Assembly: GCA_023418995.1 (NCBI GenBank)
Contig: JAEZYP010000037.1
Location: 1 to 64,000, forward strand
Direction of reading: 5' to 3'
Length of the DNA: 64,000 nucleotides
Origin: Bacillota bacterium
GTDB taxonomy: Bacteria > Bacillota > Clostridia > Oscillospirales > Acutalibacteraceae
Position 1 is the stretch's first letter. Every line of letters starts with the position of its first letter. Of the stretch, positions 27,121 through 35,613 are shown piece after piece. A model generated the notes under the pieces. It did not search any database. It saw nothing but the letters and a program-made list of their open reading frames with translations, and was not told the origin of the DNA. Made by a program: the position numbers and the translations under genes.

Positions 27121-27287
27121 TTATCACACCTCTTTCAACTATATTATTATAACACAAATGACAATATTTACATATTGATGCTACCGGTAAAAATCACACA
27201 GACATAAAAGTGTGAAAATGAAACACATCTGAATAAATTGTTCCGCCCTGCAAACAATTCAAATGGGAATAAAAGTGGGGTGAAATA

Positions 27288-27674
27288 ATGAAAAAATATA
27301 CTTTTCTGTTTTTGACGGGCAGTACCATTTATCCTGCGCTGGAAGTTGCCTGCCGCGGTCGCAGCGATATTTCCATGGCTGCCGCAGGCGGAATCTGCCT
27401 CTGCCTGATTGACCGAATTTGCAACCAGAATATTAGAACCAGCCCTCTGGCGTTGAGATGCTTTGCCGGCTCAGCAATTATAACCGGGGTGGAATTCGTT
27501 ATAGGAATGATTGTCAACATTGCGCTAAAAATGAACGTTTGGGATTATTCCGCAATGCCGATGAATCTTTGGGGTCAGGTCTGCCTTCCCTTTTCGATTC
27601 TATGGTTTCTGGCAAGCATACCGGCAATGGGAATCTGCGGCGTATGTGACAAATCAAAATACCTGTCAAGATAA
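27288..27674 (+). CDS. Small four-helix membrane protein, CmpB/ABC-type-IV-like
   Basis: 128 residues with about four membrane segments. LFLTGSTIYPALEVACRGRS, GVEFVIGMIVNIALKMNVWD and NLWGQVCLPFSILWF match the PF06541 'putative ABC transporter type IV' family. The role is unknown. RBS GGGGTG before ATG. Confidence 0.8.
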   Translation: MKKYTFLFLTGSTIYPALEVACRGRSDISMAAAGGICLCLIDRICNQNIRTSPLALRCFAGSAIITGVEFVIGMIVNIALKMNVWDYSAMPMNLWGQVCLPFSILWFLASIPAMGICGVCDKSKYLSR

Positions 27675-27693
27675 CCAAAAAAAGAATTGTATG

Positions 27694-27733
27694 AAACCTT
27701 CCGAAGCATCGAAACTTTCGGAAGGTTTTTTTA
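27694..27733 (+). terminator. Terminator after small membrane protein gene
   Basis: Perfect 12-bp stem AAACCTTCCGAA/TTCGGAAGGTTT followed by TTTT. Confidence 0.9.
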
Positions 27734-27789
27734 AAATTTGGTTGACAATATGCTCTAATTTGTGCTATTATTAATCTCGACTTGTGAGT

Positions 27790-27878
27790 GGAGAGGTGTC
27801 CGAGTGGTTTAAGGAGCTAGTCTTGAAAACTAGTGATCCCGCAAGGGACCAAGAGTTCGAATCTCTTCCTCTCCGCCA
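27790..27878 (+). tRNA. tRNA-Ser (UGA)
   Basis: Acceptor GGAGAGG/CCTCTCC, anticodon loop CTTGAAA with TGA, long variable arm (GATCCCGCAAGGGACC), T-loop TTCGAAT and encoded CCA. Class II serine tRNA. No promoter-specific feature apart from TTGACA about 50 bases upstream. Confidence 0.97.
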
Positions 27879-27912
27879 TTCTTTTTGAATATGGAAAGCA
27901 ATCACCGTCTAT

Positions 27913-28002
27913 GGAGAAATACCCAAGTGGTGAAGGGGCTCCCCTGCTAAGGGAGTAGGTCGGGTAACCGGCGCGAGGGTTCAAATCCCTCTTTCTCCGC
28001 CA
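27913..28002 (+). tRNA. tRNA-Ser (GCU)
   Basis: Acceptor GGAGAAA/TTTCTCC, anticodon loop CTGCTAA with GCT, long variable arm, T-loop TTCAAAT and encoded CCA. It is the last clearly host gene before the prophage, so its 3' end is the most plausible attachment site (inference; the second copy of the repeat would lie outside the window). Confidence 0.96.
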
Positions 28003-28008
28003 TAACAT

Positions 28009-28054
28009 AAACCGCTTATATGCTGATTTTATCAGTGTACAAGCGGTTTTTCTT
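28009..28054 (+). terminator. Terminator after tRNA-Ser(GCU)
   Basis: AAACCGCTT/AAGCGGTTT stem with inner CTGAT/ATCAG, followed by TTTCTTTAC. Likely belongs to the tRNA operon and could be part of attL. Confidence 0.75.
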
Positions 28055-28094
28055 TACTTTTAATATATCTATCCATATACAAAACAATACCACT

Positions 28095-28147
28095 GTGTTG
28101 TATTATTTTAGGGTCATTTACATCAAATGCAACACAAAATACAACAC
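28095..28147. repeat. Inverted repeat near left prophage end
   Basis: Perfect 10-bp arms GTGTTGTATT and AATACAACAC, 33 bases apart; a further copy of GCAACACAAAAT lies just inside the right arm. It may be an arm-type integrase site or a terminator of the RHH gene (stop at 28150). Role unknown. Confidence 0.4.
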
Positions 28148-28149
28148 GA

Positions 28150-28332
28150 TTATTTACCCATATCTCTCTCAATCAGATCATTAATATAAGCGTTCAAACT
28201 GTCATAGCCTGTGCTTTTTGCATGGGCTTTTATTTTGTCCTTATATCCTTTTTTCAATTTCAGCGTAGCGTATTCAAAATGTTCTTTATCATACTTATTA
28301 CGTGCTTTCTTTTGGGATTCACTTACCGGCAT
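28150..28332 (-). CDS. Ribbon-helix-helix (Arc-like) DNA-binding protein
   Basis: 60 residues: basic N-terminus, one beta strand (YATLKLKKGYKDKIKAHA) and two helices ending in SLNAYINDLIERDMGK. This is the Arc/MetJ-type layout. It is divergent from the two-gene plus-strand cassette, and two near-identical 13-base palindromes lie between them, so it probably represses both directions. Confidence 0.8.
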   Translation of the reverse strand: MPVSESQKKARNKYDKEHFEYATLKLKKGYKDKIKAHAKSTGYDSLNAYINDLIERDMGK

Positions 28333-28370
28333 GTTATCACCTCACCGATAATTATACATCATTTTTATTC

Positions 28371-28383
28371 TACGTGATACGTA
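28371..28383. promoter_or_regulatory. Operator 1 (RHH-type palindrome)
   Basis: TACGTGATACGTA, arms TACGT/ACGTA. It differs from operator 2 at only two central positions and lies near the RHH gene's own promoter (minus TATAAT at about 28,350-28,357). Confidence 0.65.
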
Positions 28384-28427
28384 TATATTGCACAATAATT
28401 TTTATTTAAGTTTGTGCATAATTGATC

Positions 28428-28456
28428 TTGTTTATACGTGTCACGTAGTGTATACT
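28428..28456 (+). promoter_or_regulatory. Promoter overlapping operator 2
   Basis: TTGTTT (28428-28433), 17-base spacer, TATACT (28451-28456). The palindrome TACGTGTCACGTA (28435-28447) fills the spacer, so a bound repressor would block polymerase. It drives the genes at 28,488 and 28,727. Confidence 0.75.
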
Positions 28457-28487
28457 ATAGTCACAGTAAAGAAAGGGGCGGTCAAGA

Positions 28488-28679
28488 ATGTACTTTTTAG
28501 AAGAGCTGGTTTCATATGTTGTTAAATTGCCTTATAGTTATGAACGCCGCGCACAAGGTACGATACACAGTGAAAAATGGGTTCAGCGTTGCGCCTGCAA
28601 AGAGAAAGCCCCGCTTGATGATTTAATGGAAAAACTCGATAGTACAAAATTTCGGATTATTTCAAACATTCCAGAATAG
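28488..28679 (+). CDS. Small phage protein of unknown function
   Basis: 63 residues (MYFLEELVSYVVKLPYSYER...). RBS AAAGGGGCGG upstream. No known domain recognised; neither clearly membrane nor DNA-binding. First gene of the RHH-controlled plus-strand cassette, opposite to the phage late genes. Confidence 0.65.
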   Translation: MYFLEELVSYVVKLPYSYERRAQGTIHSEKWVQRCACKEKAPLDDLMEKLDSTKFRIISNIPE

Positions 28680-28726
28680 CCACATCGTCGCGCCGGGCGG
28701 CTAATCCCGGCAGAAAGGAAATTAAC

Positions 28727-28882
28727 ATGAAACACGGTATTATGGATATGTTGGTTGAAGCAATGAACGAGCAGCTTCCGGAGAATGAAAAAGTCGAGCG
28801 TCTTCACAGTGAACCGGAAATGGAGTGCGGAGATGGTCGGTGGAGAAAACTCAACGGGCAATATGCACCGAAGCAGAAATAA
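28727..28882 (+). CDS. Small acidic phage protein of unknown function
   Basis: 51 residues (MKHGIMDMLVEAMNEQLPEN...) with AAAGGAA upstream and a terminator 4 bases after the stop. Rich in Glu and Met. It follows the previous gene by 47 bases and is probably on the same transcript. Confidence 0.65.
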   Translation: MKHGIMDMLVEAMNEQLPENEKVERLHSEPEMECGDGRWRKLNGQYAPKQK

Positions 28883-28885
28883 AAA

Positions 28886-28919
28886 ATCCCCCGCGGTCGA
28901 TATTACGACTACGGGGGAT
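28886..28919. terminator. Terminator between moron cassette and lysis genes
   Basis: ATCCCCCG/CGGGGGAT 8-bp stem with 18-base loop; serves the plus-strand cassette and may stop leftward late transcripts. Confidence 0.7.
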
Positions 28920-28959
28920 ACTTATTTGTAAATATCAAGTGCAAAAACACTGAATCTTG

Positions 28960-29238
28960 TTATTCCGTTTTTCCGTCTTTTGCCCTCAGCAGCGCCGCAT
29001 AAGCGCCGTTTGCGGAAGTTGATACAATTACTGCATTAAGCGGAATAATCGCCAGCACGGCTATTTCTGTGTGCCCTGTGAAGATGTTTGCCGCCACCAA
29101 CAAAATTACCGAAATTATGTACGATAGCCATTGTGTAGGAATCTTGATTGTGTCCTTTAAAAACTGAGTTAAAAGACCGGTTGCGATAGATGCGCCGGCT
29201 AAAGTCGCAAGGGTTTCCCAAGAAAAAAATTCGTTCAT
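28960..29238 (-). CDS. Phage holin
   Basis: 92 residues with two to three hydrophobic segments (LAGASIATGLLTQFL, WLSYIISVILLVAANIFTG, LAIIPLNAVIVSTSANG) and a charged C-terminus (LLRAKDGKTE). It lies 10 bases after the endolysin gene. Holins make pores that release the endolysin. Confidence 0.85.
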   Translation of the reverse strand: MNEFFSWETLATLAGASIATGLLTQFLKDTIKIPTQWLSYIISVILLVAANIFTGHTEIAVLAIIPLNAVIVSTSANGAYAALLRAKDGKTE

Positions 29239-29248
29239 TTTGTCCTCC

Positions 29249-30148
29249 TTAATCTACATAAGCGATAAATCGCTTGGTTGGTTGTTCTCCCGAGGCTGCG
29301 GTGTAAATTCCGCAGGATTGACCCGGATTTCCGATAAACGTTAATTTCCAGTAGTCTTTATTCTCTACCCGGTTTACGTGAGAAAGATTGACTACTCCTG
29401 CGGTGCCTACGGTTACTTTTGGAGTTGCATCTGATTCCGTGGCAAAAATATAGTTGTTACCTTTCGGAAAATAAACGTTAATGGTAGTATCAATCCATAC
29501 TGAGGTGTCTTTCGGTTTTGGATATCCGTTATATCCCTTGGCTTTAATCATTGTCGGATAGTCTCGGAATGATATGTTGGTATCCACATTACCGGATATT
29601 CCGGGTATTTTTCCGGTGCTGCCGGTTTGCTGAATATAGCATGGGTAATCCGGCGATCCGTTGTAATCAGCCAGCCATACGTCATACTTTTTAATGGCTG
29701 TTTTAAACTTGCCGGAGCGGTAGTAATCAATGTTGGTATAGACATTGACAAACCACCCGTATGATTTCATGCGATCACAGAACGCGCACGCGAAAGAATC
29801 AATTTCAACATTCGTAGGAGCGCGTCCTTTTACTTTTGCAAAATAATCTGCCGAAGCGTATTCGTAATCATACCCGATCGGGAATAGCAGCTTGCCCTTA
29901 TACGGCTGCAATAAAGCGTTGCATACGTCAGCTTCTTTCTGTGCGTCTGCAATAGAAGTGGCGTAGCTGAAATAATACCCTCCGACGTAAAACCCATGTG
30001 AAAGCGCCTGGTCTACATTTCTTCTATAGCACGGGTCCACCTGTTTTTCGTCGTTACCCATTCCGATTCGGACTAACGCAAATTCGATACCGGAAACTTT
30101 TGACCAATCAATTTGTTTTTGATATTTGCTTATGTCAATACCGTTCAT
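29249..30148 (-). CDS. Endolysin, GH25 lysozyme
   Basis: 299 residues. NGIDISKYQKQIDW, FALVRIGMG, GGYYFSYA and FPIGYDYEYASADY are GH25 muramidase motifs; catalytic acids lie in YDYEY. The C-terminal region from about 205 (WIDTTINVYFPKGNNY to IAYVD) is probably a cell-wall-binding domain. It cleaves peptidoglycan glycan chains for lysis. Confidence 0.95.
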   Translation of the reverse strand: MNGIDISKYQKQIDWSKVSGIEFALVRIGMGNDEKQVDPCYRRNVDQALSHGFYVGGYYFSYATSIADAQKEADVCNALLQPYKGKLLFPIGYDYEYASADYFAKVKGRAPTNVEIDSFACAFCDRMKSYGWFVNVYTNIDYYRSGKFKTAIKKYDVWLADYNGSPDYPCYIQQTGSTGKIPGISGNVDTNISFRDYPTMIKAKGYNGYPKPKDTSVWIDTTINVYFPKGNNYIFATESDATPKVTVGTAGVVNLSHVNRVENKDYWKLTFIGNPGQSCGIYTAASGEQPTKRFIAYVD

Positions 30149-30161
30149 GCGGTTTTCTCCT

Positions 30162-30458
30162 TTATTCTGGTTTGTCTGGCATACTTTTTACACGCTTAAG
30201 CAGTTCTGTGCCGGTTCCATTTCCGCCTAAATCATGATAGGGCTGATAAAGATATTCCATATTTTCTATGTCGTCTATTGTAGCGTACCCTTTTTTTCTG
30301 CAATCGTCATAAATTCCATAGATTCTGTCGTGCATAAGTGCAAGCACTCCATCCATCATAGCTCCTTGCTTTTTCCATAAACCAACAATTAAAGCAATTA
30401 ACCCAGACACAATTGCAGTTATAATACAGCCTATTACAACGTTAATAGCTTCTTGCAC
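30162..30458 (-). CDS. Phage membrane protein next to lysis genes
   Basis: 98 residues: one N-terminal membrane segment (VVIGCIITAIVSGLIALIVGL) then a helical soluble part ending EYLYQPYHDLGGNGTGTELL, a recurrent phage family in Firmicutes placed beside endolysin. A lysis-accessory role is inferred from position. Confidence 0.75.
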   Translation of the reverse strand: MQEAINVVIGCIITAIVSGLIALIVGLWKKQGAMMDGVLALMHDRIYGIYDDCRKKGYATIDDIENMEYLYQPYHDLGGNGTGTELLKRVKSMPDKPE

Positions 30459-30462
30459 ATTA

Positions 30463-30912
30463 TCACCGCTTTACACTTTTATCTCCAAACAGCCTTTGCT
30501 CAAAATTTTTGATTGCCTTTTTTCTGTCTTTTTCAGTAATATATCGATACAATATTCCACCGAAAAATAAGATAAGTCCTGCAAAAAATCCAATATACCA
30601 CACGTCAGATTTTGCCGTATCCCATGTGGTAAAGTAGCGTTTAATCTGCGCCATTTTAACCGGCCCGATTCCAGATATTTTGTTAATATCCTCTATCGAC
30701 TGGTACGGAGCTCCGGCAGATAACTTTTGAACAGTTTCCGTACCGATTTCTTTCGCGTGGAAGTTTTGCCAATCAGCAGAGGTCATACGGTTGATGTTTA
30801 CCGGAGTATTAAAATAGGCCCACACAATAAGTGTGAACCCTATTAAAATTCCGATGTTAAAAAATATAATTTTATGTCTGCGAAACCAAGCACTTATTTT
30901 TTCCATTACCAT
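30463..30912 (-). CDS. Two-helix membrane protein with helix-hairpin-helix segment
   Basis: 149 residues. Membrane segments at about 14-33 and 106-124 flank a soluble region with IEDINKISGIGPVKMAQIKRYF, a helix-hairpin-helix pattern like that of ComEA. The C-terminus is basic. Function unknown; the HhH between two membrane helices is unusual for a phage lysis/tail region. Translation is coupled to the upstream gene (TAATG overlap). Confidence 0.7.
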   Translation of the reverse strand: MVMEKISAWFRRHKIIFFNIGILIGFTLIVWAYFNTPVNINRMTSADWQNFHAKEIGTETVQKLSAGAPYQSIEDINKISGIGPVKMAQIKRYFTTWDTAKSDVWYIGFFAGLILFFGGILYRYITEKDRKKAIKNFEQRLFGDKSVKR

Positions 30913-31262
30913 CCAAGCCCTTTCAATGTGGTTTGTTCAGACCCAGTTATCAATCCGTTTGAATAAAGATCGTCAATCGCATCTGTAATCTGATAAGGTG
31001 CAATGCGAGATTTTGAAGAATCGTTATCATGATACGCTGTAATCAGCGACACGATTGTATAACTGGTTGTTCCGTTGGTAAGAACAGTTGCCCCAGTTGA
31101 GGTTGGCTTCGTAAAAGTAAAGTCGCATTCCTCAAATAGGTCTGTTGCTTCATCATCGTTAATTCCCCCAAGAAACCAATAATAAAAAACCATCATTAAT
31201 TTTGCGGTAGTACTAAAAACTCCCGTTGAAAATAAATCTAAAATTATTTCTTTCCATGTCAT
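30906..31262 (-). CDS. Phage hypothetical protein
   Basis: 118 residues; N-terminal hydrophobic part (LFSTGVFSTTAKLMMVFYYWFL) and a C-terminal soluble part. No family recognised. Two bases after the next upstream gene's end; part of the tail/lysis operon. Confidence 0.65.
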   Translation of the reverse strand: MTWKEIILDLFSTGVFSTTAKLMMVFYYWFLGGINDDEATDLFEECDFTFTKPTSTGATVLTNGTTSYTIVSLITAYHDNDSSKSRIAPYQITDAIDDLYSNGLITGSEQTTLKGLGW

Positions 31263-31264
31263 TG

Positions 31265-31570
31265 TTAAACACCAGCTTTCTTGTTCATATAAAGTTGCGT
31301 TGCAGCCAAAGAGGATTCAAGCATTGCCAGTTTTATTTCAATTTCTGTTGGTTTTGGAGCGATAGGCTCTGGCAGTGTTGGTTCTTCTACTGTCGGAGTA
31401 TCTCCCCATACCGCATAGACTTTCTGAATAATTTCAGTAGGGCATTGACTTTCTAACTGATTTCGGCTAGATGGATAATTAAAATAAGTTCGTTCTCCGT
31501 TCCATCCTTTATTATCATTAGGGTCTGAATGAATTATAACAGTTTCTTTTGTTATTTCTAAAATGTTCAC
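31265..31570 (-). CDS. Phage tail-associated small protein
   Basis: 101 residues with a proline-rich middle (VEEPTLPEPIAPKPTEIEIK) and a C-terminal helix (AMLESSLAATQLYMNK), similar in layout to XkdW/XkdX-like proteins downstream of tail fibres. Assignment by layout and position only. Confidence 0.6.
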   Translation of the reverse strand: MNILEITKETVIIHSDPNDNKGWNGERTYFNYPSSRNQLESQCPTEIIQKVYAVWGDTPTVEEPTLPEPIAPKPTEIEIKLAMLESSLAATQLYMNKKAGV

Positions 31571-31582
31571 TTTGTTTCCTCC

Positions 31583-32167
31583 TTATGATGCAATATAATA
31601 TCCTACAAAATACGCCGCAAAAGAATCTGTTAAATCTGACGCAAGAACCGCGTTACATTCGGTTTGCGCTGCTCTGTGAATCGCCAAAAAGTCATACTCA
31701 ATTTCTCCTTGCAATGATCCGGTAATTGAATATCCAGATGTATAAAAAAAGTTTATTGCTCCCCCAGGAGAAGCCGGAGCTGCCGCTGGAAGTCCTTTAA
31801 TTAAGGCGGTTCCAACCATTCCTCCCTTTGAACTTATTGCAATATGGCCTTTTATTACAATTAATTTACCAATTTTATAATACGATCCTGTTTGTACGGT
31901 ATGCGTTGGGGCTCCTGCCGTAGAACTTCCAACCATGTATGGGGTAAATGACCCAGAAATTGGTATAGGACATGTCCCATCGAATCCCACTTTAACTCTA
32001 TTTTCAAAATCATTCATAAGCTCCGCGCTGAGTATATCTCCTTCGGTGATTATGTTGCCCTCGCTGCGGGTGGTATCGTATTCGTTTGTGTTACCGGTTG
32101 GCGTTAAAACGACGCGCCCTGGGTATTGCACGTCACGCGCCGTCCATGTTCTTGGTGTAAATGCCAT
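31583..32167 (-). CDS. Putative tail fibre / receptor-binding protein
   Basis: 194 residues. The N-terminus (MAFTPRTWTARDVQYPGRVV, then NEYDTTRSEGNIITEGDILS) is the kind of adaptor common at the start of phage tail tip proteins; the C-terminal half is Gly/Ala-rich beta structure (GHIAISSKGGMVG) that could bind the host surface. Confidence 0.65.
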   Translation of the reverse strand: MAFTPRTWTARDVQYPGRVVLTPTGNTNEYDTTRSEGNIITEGDILSAELMNDFENRVKVGFDGTCPIPISGSFTPYMVGSSTAGAPTHTVQTGSYYKIGKLIVIKGHIAISSKGGMVGTALIKGLPAAAPASPGGAINFFYTSGYSITGSLQGEIEYDFLAIHRAAQTECNAVLASDLTDSFAAYFVGYYIAS

Positions 32168-32179
32168 AATTTACCTCCT

Positions 32180-32404
32180 TTAATAATTGCATAAAACAAC
32201 GCCCGAACCGCTGAACCATGCGATTAAAACATGATCGTTTACGGTGGGCGTATAGTTTTTTGCGCATTTGTACGCTTTATCTGTTGCTTCTGTCTCTCCG
32301 TCGAATTTAATCGTAACGGAATAAGTAGAAACTACACTAATTACTGTGCCTGACTTCCATAAGGCGGCGTTTTTATTAGGTGGATTAATAAAAATATTAT
32401 CCAT
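32180..32404 (-). CDS. Small phage tail protein
   Basis: 74 residues, all beta (SGTVISVVSTYSVTIKFDGE...); looks like a single OB-like barrel. Its frame overlaps the upstream baseplate gene by 8 bases. Confidence 0.6.
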   Translation of the reverse strand: MDNIFINPPNKNAALWKSGTVISVVSTYSVTIKFDGETEATDKAYKCAKNYTPTVNDHVLIAWFSGSGVVLCNY

Positions 32405-33482
32405 AGTCTACCGCCTTTCTCGCGGAGTGAGTCATAATAGAGGAATCAAAATCAATCTCCCATGAAGTCTCAGATACAATTCCCTCAAATTGCGGCAAAC
32501 GTAAAGCCACGGTATCGTTTGTACCGTGGCCTGAGACGATCGCTGTTTTAAATTCAATGGTTTCTATGCCTTGCATATCAAGAAACGCCTGCTTGCTTAC
32601 CGCGTTATCAAGGTCTGTTTGCGATGCAATGTTATCAAATGAAAGCGTTTTGACTTTGTTCTGACCGGTGTAAACCGTGGAAGTTTTGCTCAATGGATTA
32701 TCGTTGACATACTTCGATACCAGAGTGGCGGGCAAATCCGGGTTACTGACCGTTGCTATCCATATATTTGGAATTTCAAACAGGTTGCTGCCCTGTTCGG
32801 TGTCCGGTTCGATGATGCTTGCTTCATCGTCAACATAGGTATGCTTGATGTTTTTTACCGAAGGAGGGTCATATTGTTTCAGCAGCGTGTATCCATTGCT
32901 GTCAATATCTGTGCTGCGAAATGACATTTCAGATAATAGCTGATTTGCGATTTTTAACTTTGATGTTCCAATATCCCAATCGTCGCGGTCACTTTGCAGC
33001 GTGGCCGTGCTGTCGTCTGCAATAATTTTATTGATGCCGGCTGAAATTAACAGGCTTTGTATTGCGTCAAGATATAACGTCCCTTGCGCAAGCGCTAGAC
33101 GCTCCGTTATACAATCGTTTTTTGCAAGCACCGTTGTATCATACCCGGTTGTTTTGTACAAAGTAGAGCCGCTGGTGGTTGTTTTCGGCGTGTCCTGTGG
33201 AATGAAAACGCCAAGCGGTTCTAATGAGCCGTCATTGTTAAGCCACACCTTAAATCGGTGCTTGCTCCAATTAATAAATTCATCTGTTGGCTTGCCGTTT
33301 TGGTATATGCGTCCGGTTGTGGAAATGGTTGAGGAATATTTTACTTCCGCATCTACGGAATTTACGGTTGACGTCATGGAAACAGTCGGGTGCTCAACCT
33401 TTAATTCCCCGATTTTTATTTCTCCATCCATAACGTCAACCTGATATCCGACTTTTCTTTTACCGTTCTCATACATAGGCAA
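32397..33482 (-). CDS. Phage tail/baseplate protein
   Basis: 361 residues. GYQVDVMDGEIKIGELKVEH and long beta-rich stretches, with FKVWLNNDGSLEPLGVFIPQ and an LNYT-free centre; position right after the fibre-like protein fits a tail-hub/endopeptidase-like (Gp44-type) baseplate component. Overlaps its upstream neighbour by 14 bases. Confidence 0.65.
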   Translation of the reverse strand: MPMYENGKRKVGYQVDVMDGEIKIGELKVEHPTVSMTSTVNSVDAEVKYSSTISTTGRIYQNGKPTDEFINWSKHRFKVWLNNDGSLEPLGVFIPQDTPKTTTSGSTLYKTTGYDTTVLAKNDCITERLALAQGTLYLDAIQSLLISAGINKIIADDSTATLQSDRDDWDIGTSKLKIANQLLSEMSFRSTDIDSNGYTLLKQYDPPSVKNIKHTYVDDEASIIEPDTEQGSNLFEIPNIWIATVSNPDLPATLVSKYVNDNPLSKTSTVYTGQNKVKTLSFDNIASQTDLDNAVSKQAFLDMQGIETIEFKTAIVSGHGTNDTVALRLPQFEGIVSETSWEIDFDSSIMTHSARKAVDYG

Positions 33483-35613
33483 TTTCCTCGTTTACGTCGG
33501 TTTCCACAATGGTAAAGCTGGCAGAGATAAATTTTGCGTTGATAACCGGTTTTACATTTGCTAATGTCCCAACTGATTTATACCCTTTTCCGTCGCGGAA
33601 CATGACCGTTTCTCCGTCTAAAAACAATTGATACAAAGCATCGTAATCCGATTTCCTTACAAAGCTGTACGTGTAATCCCACGATGAATTGTAATGCTCT
33701 GTTTCATCGTGAACCGGAAGTTTTCTCCCGGCGAAAAAGTGTTCCGAATAAACCCGGGTAAGCTGATTTCCAAACTTTGGGGCGGAACCTTCATTGAGCA
33801 TTAGAACCAAAACGTTTTGAGGATCGCTGAATTTTGATATGCAGGCGTATTTTATAATTGGTGACGCGGTGACTGGCTTTGTGTCAAAGTAGTTTCCGGA
33901 AGATGTTGCAATCCTGCAAACATATTTGTGCTCTCCGGAGCAGGTATAATCAATATAGGTTGTGCCGGTGATTAATGCAATGGGCTTACCGTCTCGCAGA
34001 ATATACCGCGTGCCCGACGCATTATATGGCTGGTGCGCCGCGTAAGGCTCCCCGACATAAGATTCTCCGACGTAGGTTACATCTAGCGGTGTCGGCAGCG
34101 TGATGTCCAGCTTTACCGCTCCAAATAGCGGAGTAGCCACCAGATAATCATCCCCGGACGGCGGAGAGTTTTCGACATGCACCGTCATGGTTGCGTAATC
34201 GCTCCAAACGCCTTGCCCGTTTTGTATGCGCAAATAAACAACGTAGTTTCCATTCGGAATGAAAGCATAAGCGGTTTGTGATCGTGCTGCGCCAAACACC
34301 GCACCGGTCTGACCAATTATATTACCGTTTAAATCCTTAAGAATAACTTCATAAGCCTGTTGCCCTACTGATTGCCAATACACGGTGCCGCGCGGCGTTC
34401 CGATAATTCCGTTAATGATTGGCGTAACTGGCTTAGCCTGTACGACGTTTGCAGCGCTGGTGCCATAAGACCCGGCTACGTTGTCGATATTATAGGTTCG
34501 GACACGCCAGTACATTTGACCGGCTTCAAACGTGTTTGCGGCTACTGTATACGATTGCGCGGACGATACAAAGTGAGAGACAAGCGATATCCAATCTCCG
34601 GTTTGTTTATACTGCAAATCATAAGCGTGCTGTGTAGAACCGGTAGATACATTATGCTGCCATGTAAACGTGATCGCGCTTGCTCCATCCAAATACTTTG
34701 ATTGCGGATAAATTAGTGTCGGTGCTCCCGGTGTAGCATCCAGCGTGGTAAAATCAGCCCATGCGGAAAAATCAGTTGTGCCATCGTCCGTGATAATTTT
34801 TGCCCGCCATTGATAATTTTTACCAGTTGCCAACGTATTGGCCGGTACCGGAATATCAAGGTAATTTCGATTTCTTAGGTTAACTGACATAGCCACATCG
34901 TGAGAAGTAACCGCGCTGGTTGCTACGTCTTTAATTTCATAGGTTATTTGAGTTGCTGTTGGATAATCAATGGAATCAAAGATATCGAATCCGATAGAAA
35001 AAACGTTGTCAATGAATGGATTAACGTATACGCTAGATAGAGGAAAACGAGCGGTTAACGGAGGATTCCAATCTTCAAAATTAAAAAGTACTGAAATATA
35101 AGAATTAGCATTGGTTGAAAACCAGTTAACGCCTTTTTTCTCTTCTAGTTTTACACTGTTAAATAATTCAAACCCAATTCCCATTTGGTCATAAAAACTT
35201 CTAGGAGCTGCAATTCCATCATATCCAACATACCCTGCTAAATATGGTGTAATCTGCTGTAATATTATGCCTTGCGATGTAGTATAAAAGAAAAACCATA
35301 CATTGCTTGAAGGGTAATTAGTCCAATTTATATTTTCATCAAAAGTGCTGTTCATCCATGCAATACTGCCACCTAAAAGATCAAAATCACTAGTAGAATA
35401 CCTTGTAACCCCGTTATATTTTAAATATACAGATAAGATTTTTTTTCTTTTATAGTTTGTTAATGAAGTAGTATAAAATTTAATCCACGTTTTATATACG
35501 ACGTTATAATGTTCACTGTCCCTTACACTTATACCGTCTTGCGAATACGATGTATTCCAATTATTACCCCATCTGCACAAAGACGGTAAGCACTCAACCG
35601 TATAACCTGCCAT
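33469..35613 (-). CDS. Large tail tip protein with fibronectin-like domains
   Basis: 714 residues. N-terminal 200 residues are a beta-rich DNRLRE-like segment; then repeated Fn3-like units (YQWRAKIITDDGTTDFSAWA, MYWRVRTYNIDNVAGSYG, YVVYLRIQNGQGVWSDYA) and a C-terminal domain with YTYSFVRKSDYDALYQLF. Likely part of the tail tip that contacts the host. Start overlaps the tape measure stop. Confidence 0.75.
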   Translation of the reverse strand: MAGYTVECLPSLCRWGNNWNTSYSQDGISVRDSEHYNVVYKTWIKFYTTSLTNYKRKKILSVYLKYNGVTRYSTSDFDLLGGSIAWMNSTFDENINWTNYPSSNVWFFFYTTSQGIILQQITPYLAGYVGYDGIAAPRSFYDQMGIGFELFNSVKLEEKKGVNWFSTNANSYISVLFNFEDWNPPLTARFPLSSVYVNPFIDNVFSIGFDIFDSIDYPTATQITYEIKDVATSAVTSHDVAMSVNLRNRNYLDIPVPANTLATGKNYQWRAKIITDDGTTDFSAWADFTTLDATPGAPTLIYPQSKYLDGASAITFTWQHNVSTGSTQHAYDLQYKQTGDWISLVSHFVSSAQSYTVAANTFEAGQMYWRVRTYNIDNVAGSYGTSAANVVQAKPVTPIINGIIGTPRGTVYWQSVGQQAYEVILKDLNGNIIGQTGAVFGAARSQTAYAFIPNGNYVVYLRIQNGQGVWSDYATMTVHVENSPPSGDDYLVATPLFGAVKLDITLPTPLDVTYVGESYVGEPYAAHQPYNASGTRYILRDGKPIALITGTTYIDYTCSGEHKYVCRIATSSGNYFDTKPVTASPIIKYACISKFSDPQNVLVLMLNEGSAPKFGNQLTRVYSEHFFAGRKLPVHDETEHYNSSWDYTYSFVRKSDYDALYQLFLDGETVMFRDGKGYKSVGTLANVKPVINAKFISASFTIVETDVNEEIAYV

